64,000 nt of DNA. Origin: Azolla caroliniana. Its lineage: Eukaryota > Polypodiophyta. Under the pieces are notes generated by a model. The model ran no database searches. It saw only the letters and a program-made list of their open reading frames with translations, and had not been told where the DNA came from. The stretch's first letter is position 1. Each line of letters opens with the position of its first letter. Positions 58,184 to 64,000 of the stretch are shown here, piece by piece. The position numbers and the translations under genes are program-made. The stretch is from assembly GCA_043228905.1 (NCBI GenBank), contig JBHGNT010000008.1:16492001-16556000 (forward strand), written 5' to 3'.

Positions 58184-61100
58184 TCACTCTATTGGGAGGT
58201 CTGGAACAGGTTGCAATCCAAGATAAGTTGATAGTGGTGCAACATCAACATGTTCTGTCTCCTCAGTTGAATCTTGTATATGATCAAAACCCGGTGCATC
58301 TTCAAGGTTGACACGGTCGCCTCCTTCCTCGTCTATAGGTGCCATCGGCTCTTTGGAGGCCATCTGAAACATCTCTGTTTCGTTGATATGCTTTACCCCA
58401 ACCTCTTGGTTCTGGTTGAGACAATCCCAAATGCCTTGGATCCTCTTCTTAATAAAATTCACTTGGTCGGGGTCCTTTTCTAATGCGACGCAGTTCCTGA
58501 ACAGTTTAAGAGCACATGCAGTCGTTGTTCCTAAATAAACAATCATACATACAAAAGTGAAAACAGGACAAGAAATAATATTTCATTTTTAAAAAAATTG
58601 ATGAAACTTATGAGATTACTTGTTCCAAAAAATGAGTCCAAAACCCAATCATCAGGGTTCGAGAACAACTCGACCTATCGATTAATCAATCTTTGGGGCT
58701 TTTGAGAAGGGTTTACTAAACTCTTATCGCCAAACACGTGGCACAACTTCATCGTTGTAGCTGGGCACATGATATAGTTGACAACGTTCCGCTCATTAAC
58801 ATGTGCCCGAGCATTCTTCTTAGAAATTGCGTCGTAGTAGCCTAACACATGTGCTCCACAATGATCACCATTCGATCACCCGAGGTACGAGTTATGTTGG
58901 TTTTAACCGTATTGTATAATTGAATCGAAACAAGTTAATAAATATGTAGTAAGCAACATAGAATCCATACATTAAATATATAGTAACATAATGTTTACCA
59001 ATGCATATGTTCGGTGGCATGGCATCTCGACTTCAATGCAGTCGTGAGCAATAACACCTGACCCATACTGTGAAATATAACAATACACCATAATGGTACC
59101 AGGGTTAGCTCCGCAAAGTCCTTAACCATCTTCTCTATTTGTGAATATTTTTATGACACATCGTCGTATGTCGAGCCTGATATTCTGAAGCCATATGGTA
59201 TATCTGCCACGAGCAATATATAATGTCTCTTGGGTAATATGTCAAGCATATTACCCACATCACCATTATATACACTATAATACAATTGTCGGAAAGGAGG
59301 ACGGATTTGCAAAAAGCTTTTTACGGTATTTGAGTCCTCAGGCACCTCGAGCTCCTTTCCTTTTGTCATCCATTTCTCGTATTTAGCTCGTTCCAAATGG
59401 GTGATGAAGGCGCTAGGTATGCCTTCATTGCTGTCACTATTCTTCTTTGAACGAGGTCGTTTCTGTAATTATAAATTTTGTATGAAGAAACCCATTATCC
59501 AAAAATCGATTAATATTTGTAGAACATACATACCCATTATCTAAACACGATAAAGAATTCTTCAAGAGCCTTGTAAGATGATGTTTTTGGGCAAGATTGC
59601 TCCACTTCTTCCCATGTAGGAAGGGACAATTTTTTCATCATTAGCTCTAGAATCTTCATATACACCTTCTGGCTAAAAACAAAAGAAATTAAAATTAGAA
59701 TAAAAACAAATCAACAAAGCAATCAAATCAAAATGATACATGCACATAGATGACTCACTTTTGAAACTCTGTGACCATTTCGTCAAGGCTAAACTCCTTG
59801 GCGGCTACTCTTGATAATCCAGATATCAATAATCTGTCATCCTTAATTCCTTGCAGTGACCGCCAAGGAAGTAGCTTCATATCTTCGGCTAACTCTTCAA
59901 TTAATAAGTCACTTTTACGTGACTTAGATTTCATCTCCACCTGTGGGTCGAGCTTAGCCTTCTTTGACTTTTGACCCTTTATTTCTTTATGCTCCCACAT
60001 ACTAAAAATGTGATCTTGGAGGTCCCACACCTCCCTTGTGGGTCGAGCTTAGCCTTCTTTGATTTTTGACCCTTTCTTTCTTTATCCTCCCATATACTAA
60101 AAATGCGATCTTGGAGGTCCCACACCTCCCCTGTTCTAAAGGCATGTTGAAACCATGAGTCATATTTTCTCAAGCCTTTAGTCTTGGTGCTTTTGTCAAC
60201 TGCTATGCTCACTTCAAGTAGACATTGTTGTCGCAATCCAGGATGTAGCCGAGGACCTATTATTTGCAGCGTATCAAGGTACTCGTGATGGAAGAACCTG
60301 ATGCGCTCGATACATGACATATTTTGTCTATAGTCATTATCGTTGTTATGATCCCAAGCTAACAACTTGGTTTCTTCATGTGTAAGGCCTGCATACACTT
60401 TACATTCTGCATACTTGAAGAAAGGGGTAAGAGGATACTCCTTGTCAGTTGATGTCGGGCTTCAGTAGAGTGGGATCCTCCAATCACGTAGTATGTGTAG
60501 TCATCTGCCGAACTATACTTGAAGTCAGCAACAATAGGGCATTGATCTGGGTCGACCATTACTAAGAATGGCACTACAATCTCATGTGGATTAATCTTCA
60601 TTTTGCTTTTTAAGTTCAACACATGCACTGAATGTGGCTCTCTAATTTCTAGAGCCCGTCTTCCTGTCTCCGGATCGATGGGTGGCCGTTGAATAGAGCA
60701 TTTTGGTAAGTGAAATAATTATCCTTTATGTACAATCTTTGTCTTTACAATATTTTCTTTGATCCAGTTTTGCAATATTTTCTTTGAGTATCCCCAATGA
60801 AATGTGGCCCCCTAGAGGAATAACTTCAAGCTCGACTTCTTGCTCCTCATTTTCTACGAACTCGAGGACCTCCGACTCGTCCTCTTCTGGTTGTTGCCTT
60901 TTCTTGTACTTCTTATGTTCCGGTTTGAACTTCTTGGCAGACTTTGGTCGGGTTGTTGTTGGCATGACCATCAACTCTCCCTTAATGTACGGGGGCAAGC
61001 AACAATCAAGTTGTTTTTTGTCTGAACATCCTTTTTTAGGTCTTTAGGGTGGCAGGAGGCAGTAATGAAATTATGTTCATCGATGTTGACTCTGTGAACC

Positions 61101-61876
61101 CCCACGGAGCTATCAACATCGAAGAAGAGGTTCAATGAGTCGTTGTCTTCATATTCGATGTTTCGTATGTAGCTGTATGTGAATGTCTTTCCCACTTGCA
61201 ACTTGCCTTCACCTTCAGACTTTGCAGGAATAAGAAGGAGGTCCCTTTCGTCCTCGGTGTAGATCAATGTCCACTCCACATGGTAGTAGCTCTTCAGGCG
61301 AGGTTCCCCACTCTTTTCGCCTAAAGTCTTCGGCGTGTTACCGGCAAAGACTTTGAGGTGTCGTCACCTCCTGACTCGATAAATGTTTTGTGAGGATCAA
61401 GTTTCATCATGATGTCAAAAGGTTTTTTTGTTGGTGATGGAATTTTTATTTGAAAGATGGCACCTTCTGTCATGGCTCATTGAAAAAACTACAAATTTCG
61501 ACAGAAGGATATAACAATAATGTTATTAATAAACAATATAGACCTCTTAACTAAGGTAAAATTTAACAAAAACGATACATTTTTGTATAGAATGTTACAT
61601 AAAAAACTTCAAGAAATATACCAAAAAGTAGCAAAAAATTTGACTAAATTTGACCTATTGATGATGAAAAGCCCATTTTTCAATGGGAACTCGATGCAAT
61701 GCATCGAGTTCTCGTTAAAAAGGTGCATTGAGTTCCCTGCACTACATCGCATTCTCGTTGAAAGGGACACACCTTGATTATGGAAGCAATAGTTGAATAA
61801 AACAAAAAAGAATCTTTAAGGAATCTAAAATGTTGGGTTGGAAAACATACCTGGCAATTTTCTTTCCCTTGTTCAT
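58184..61876 (-). pseudogene. ParB-like/DNA methyltransferase gene, copy C (broken)
   Basis: Predicted parts on the minus strand: first exon 61876-61851 (MNKGKKIA, donor GTATGT), long exon from about 61480 to 59760, exon with VADIPYGFRISGSTYDD near 59200, exon ending NPDDWVLDSFFGT at 58620, and last exon 58530-58184 (TTTACALKLFRNCVALEKDP). The ParB-like block reads HVLNLKSKMKINPH and YYVIGGSHSTEARHQL. DIPY, QKPQRLI and FFGT are all kept. Damage includes a stop in the RLI-R-VELF segment, stops and shifts in the long exon, and a 93-bp tandem duplication (59943-60129) repeating the VWDLQDRIFSIWE segment. Conservation of the motifs in a diverged copy shows that the fusion is ancestral to the family. 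Confidence 0.78.
61687..61711. repeat. Palindrome in copy C first intron
   Basis: Perfect 25-bp palindrome, arm GAACTCGATGCA, central A, complementary arm. Compared with copies A and B the core ATACG has become ATGCA on both sides. A second, degenerate half-site follows at about 61722-61760. It lies between first exon (61851) and long exon (61480), as in A and B. Confidence 0.85.
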
Positions 61877-62004
61877 GTTGATGTCGGAGATGTTGACTTG
61901 ACTGGGGAAGTGAAAACTCGACGATTTTGGTTGCTAAGTGCCCTTCTGCTCCTGTGCTCTTCTTCTGCTTGAACGTGATAATGAGAAATAGAAGATGAGT
62001 TCCC

Positions 62005-62012
62005 TTTATATA
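62005..62012 (-). promoter_or_regulatory. TATA box of copy C methyltransferase gene
   Basis: TATATAAA on the minus strand, about 130 bases upstream of the first-exon ATG at 61876, the same distance as in copy B. Confidence 0.45.
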
Positions 62013-62142
62013 ATTTTTATTTTGTATTTTTAAAAATATTTTTAGAAAAAAATAAAAAATATGTTTTTGGACATGGTGCTTATTATAGAACCAAGCTTGT
62101 GCCTATTTTGGACATTGTTGTTGTTACTTAGCCTTGAGCAAA

Positions 62143-64000
62143 ATGTCCTCAAAGTCAAGTGAAAATTCTTTGTTTTCTATTGAGCCTGTTATATTATCTG
62201 ATAACTCCTTATTCTCAATAGAGGAATATAGTCATGTTAATAATAAAAGGTGCCATGTTAAGACCAACGACGATCAAGAGTGAAGTTCGACGTCAATTTT
62301 TCGATCGAGCCATTAAACTTAGGTAAAATAAGTTATATTAAAGTAGATACAACTCATGTCGAGTCTAGTTTATCGAATGCTAACGAAGATTGTGTCAATA
62401 AGCCTCTAATTTTCAAAGAGTTCCTCGACAAGTGAGTGTTAAAAGATATAATTTTTTGTGTTCGGATCGACAAATTTCAATTGACATATGCAAGGTATGT
62501 TGTGGGAGCCTTTGTCTATCAAAATTTGGAAAGGCAAACTTGCGGGGGTTGCGACAAAAGTATTTGTCTCTCAATGGGGATGAACAAGATACATTCTTGA
62601 TTGCCAATATGCAACTTGTTAAGGACCATCTGGTAGTGTCGTGTTCTCAGCAGGTGTAATATTACCTTTCACTTACTACGAAGAGTTGTCGAGTTGCTTT
62701 TAAAATTGCTTATAGCATCAGGAACATGAGGCTACAGAGAATTCAACATCGATTACTGAAAGGGTGGTGGGTGCCTTTCAACAATACAAAATTTTCATGT
62801 AAGGGCTTGATTGAGCAACATGTTGTTAGATGGTTGAAGATTTATTTCTCAAAGCAATGTGATGTTATGCCCACCACTGAAAGGTTACATTTGTCAGATA
62901 ACTTAACTCGTCGTGAGGTATACCAAGGCTATAAGGATGACATGTTATTGGAAAGTGTACATTATATACAATATCAGCATTTTAATCGTTTATGGCGATT
63001 GAAGTTTAACAATGTGCTCATACCCCGCAAGGTTTGCATGGGTGTTTGTTCGATCTGCACGAGTTTAAAAAGATTGGCAAAGAGTGGGACAATAGATGAA
63101 GAAATAACAAAATATAAGACTTTATTGAGAGAGCCTCGAGAAAGCCATGCGTTGGAAAGATCTAAAGCTATGCACCATCGTCAAAAAGTGCTTCAATTGC
63201 GAGAAAACAACATGTGCTTGATTATAAATGGGATGGATCAAATGAAAACTTGTTTGCCACATTTTTGAAGGTTGCCCAAGGATATTGGAGATGAATGCCT
63301 AGTGCAGATGCACTTAGTAGGATGTCTTTTGTATTGTTAGACAATAAGGCCTCAAGTGTTCTTAACTTATCCAAATATCCACAACGACCCTAATCTTACA
63401 GTTACAGTCATGCAAAGAGTTCTGCAGAGTTGAGAATAAGTGCTCTTAACTTATCCAAATATCCACAACGACCCTAATCTTATAGTTACAGTCATGCAAA
63501 GAGTTCTGCAGAGTTCTACAAAGATGAATGCCTAGTGCAGATGCACTTAGTAGGATGTATTTTGTATTGTCGGACAATAAGGCCGCAAGTGTTCTTAACT
63601 TATCCAAATATCCACAACGACCCTAATCTTACAGTTACAGTCATGCAAAGAGTTCTGCAGAGTTGAGAAGGTTTACTCCCACCAGTACTATAAGTGCAAC
63701 TTAACATCACGGCGAGAGAAAACAAGAATTGAACTGTGTTTAGTTACCTGAGCATGTTAGTAGAAAAGGGTATTTCCAAAAAGATTAAGGTCAACTTCTG
63801 GCTAGTTGGTCATACACATGATCACATTGATCAAATGTTTAGTAGGTTCTCCAAGAAATTAGCGAGGTGAGATACTTTCACACTTCCTGTGCTATCAAGG
63901 TTGATCGCTGAAGCTTATACCCCCAACCCAGATGTGCAACATTTAGATGAAGTATATGATTTCAAGCACATTTGTTTGGATGGTGATGGGATTGCATGTA
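62143..64000 (+). pseudogene. Putative DDD/E transposase, copy C (broken, runs off window)
   Basis: ATG at 62143 opens MSSKSSENSLFSIEPVILSD then NSLFSIEEY, two units of the N-terminal repeat. Later blocks match copy B: CCGSLCLSKFGKANLRGLRQ, GDEQDTFLIANMQLV, LHLSDNLTRREVYQGYKDD, VLIPRKVCMGVCSICTSLKR, CLIINGMDQMKTCLPHF, VNFWLVGHTHDHIDQMFSRF. The ID-GMD block has Asn in place of the first Asp, and QLDNTARENKN has become QLNITARENKN. Stops and two local duplications (around 63300-63660) disrupt the frame. The last part lies beyond the window. Confidence 0.8.

Larger units (their letters stand above)
57391..64000 (+). mobile_element. ParB-MTase/transposase transposon, copy C (diverged, cut by window end)
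   Basis: It has the same layout as copies A and B: minus-strand methyltransferase pseudogene, one clear palindrome in its first intron, divergent TATA box, plus-strand transposase. The left edge is placed where the tRNA-Met array stops (CAAGATGG); I could not identify a terminal repeat there. The interval 57391-58183 has no coding signal. Protein similarity to copy B is clear but much lower than between A and B, so C belongs to a separate, older subfamily. Confidence 0.75.

Overview
This window is almost entirely mobile and repetitive DNA from a eukaryotic, plant-type nuclear genome. The evidence is spliceosomal introns with GT-AG borders, Ty1/Copia and Ty3/Gypsy LTR elements of plant/streptophyte type (one Copia element primed by initiator tRNA-Met), tandem copies of an intron-containing plant-type elongator tRNA-Met gene, and fragments of a RACK1 gene and a nucleobase-ascorbate transporter gene. 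The mixture fits a seedless plant or streptophyte alga better than a bacterium or animal. I cannot name the species. I see no intact ordinary host gene.

Layout. 1-1136: left-truncated Copia element (Copia-1, minus strand). 1137-29345: one Gypsy element (RLG-2) broken by four insertions: Copia-1, a complete GC-rich Gypsy element (RLG-1, 1216-7304), and two copies (A, 7733-16921; B, 19104-28320) of the most interesting object here. 29346-39078 and 52756-57390: a tandem array of roughly 400-600 bp units, each carrying a degenerate tRNA-Met gene, itself invaded and rearranged by a second Copia element (31637-35687) and by two LTR-like elements (54929-55848, 56285-57047). 39085-52750: a decayed two-gene element with a 19-bp satellite array, into which a terminal-inverted-repeat element carrying RACK1 and transporter fragments has inserted (42197-47745). 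57391-64000: a third, diverged copy (C) of the A/B element, cut by the window end.

The candidate undescribed system is the A/B/C element. Copy B is complete: 27-bp perfect terminal inverted repeats, a 4-bp target duplication (AAGA), and two divergent genes. The plus-strand gene (25182-27962) is a putative DDD/E-type transposase with one stop codon. The minus-strand gene (24368-20151) has six exons that join in frame into about 974 residues: a ParB-like domain followed by a beta-class DNA amino-methyltransferase with DIPY and FSGTG motifs in the expected order. The first intron of this gene holds ten 25-bp palindromes at a 51-52 bp period. Copies A and C carry the same gene pair and related palindromes whose arms or cores differ but remain self-complementary.

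A working model (inference): the transposase moves the element, while the ParB-like/methyltransferase protein marks or binds element DNA, possibly at the phased palindromes. Copies A and C are clearly broken. Only copy B looks capable of encoding an intact methyltransferase.
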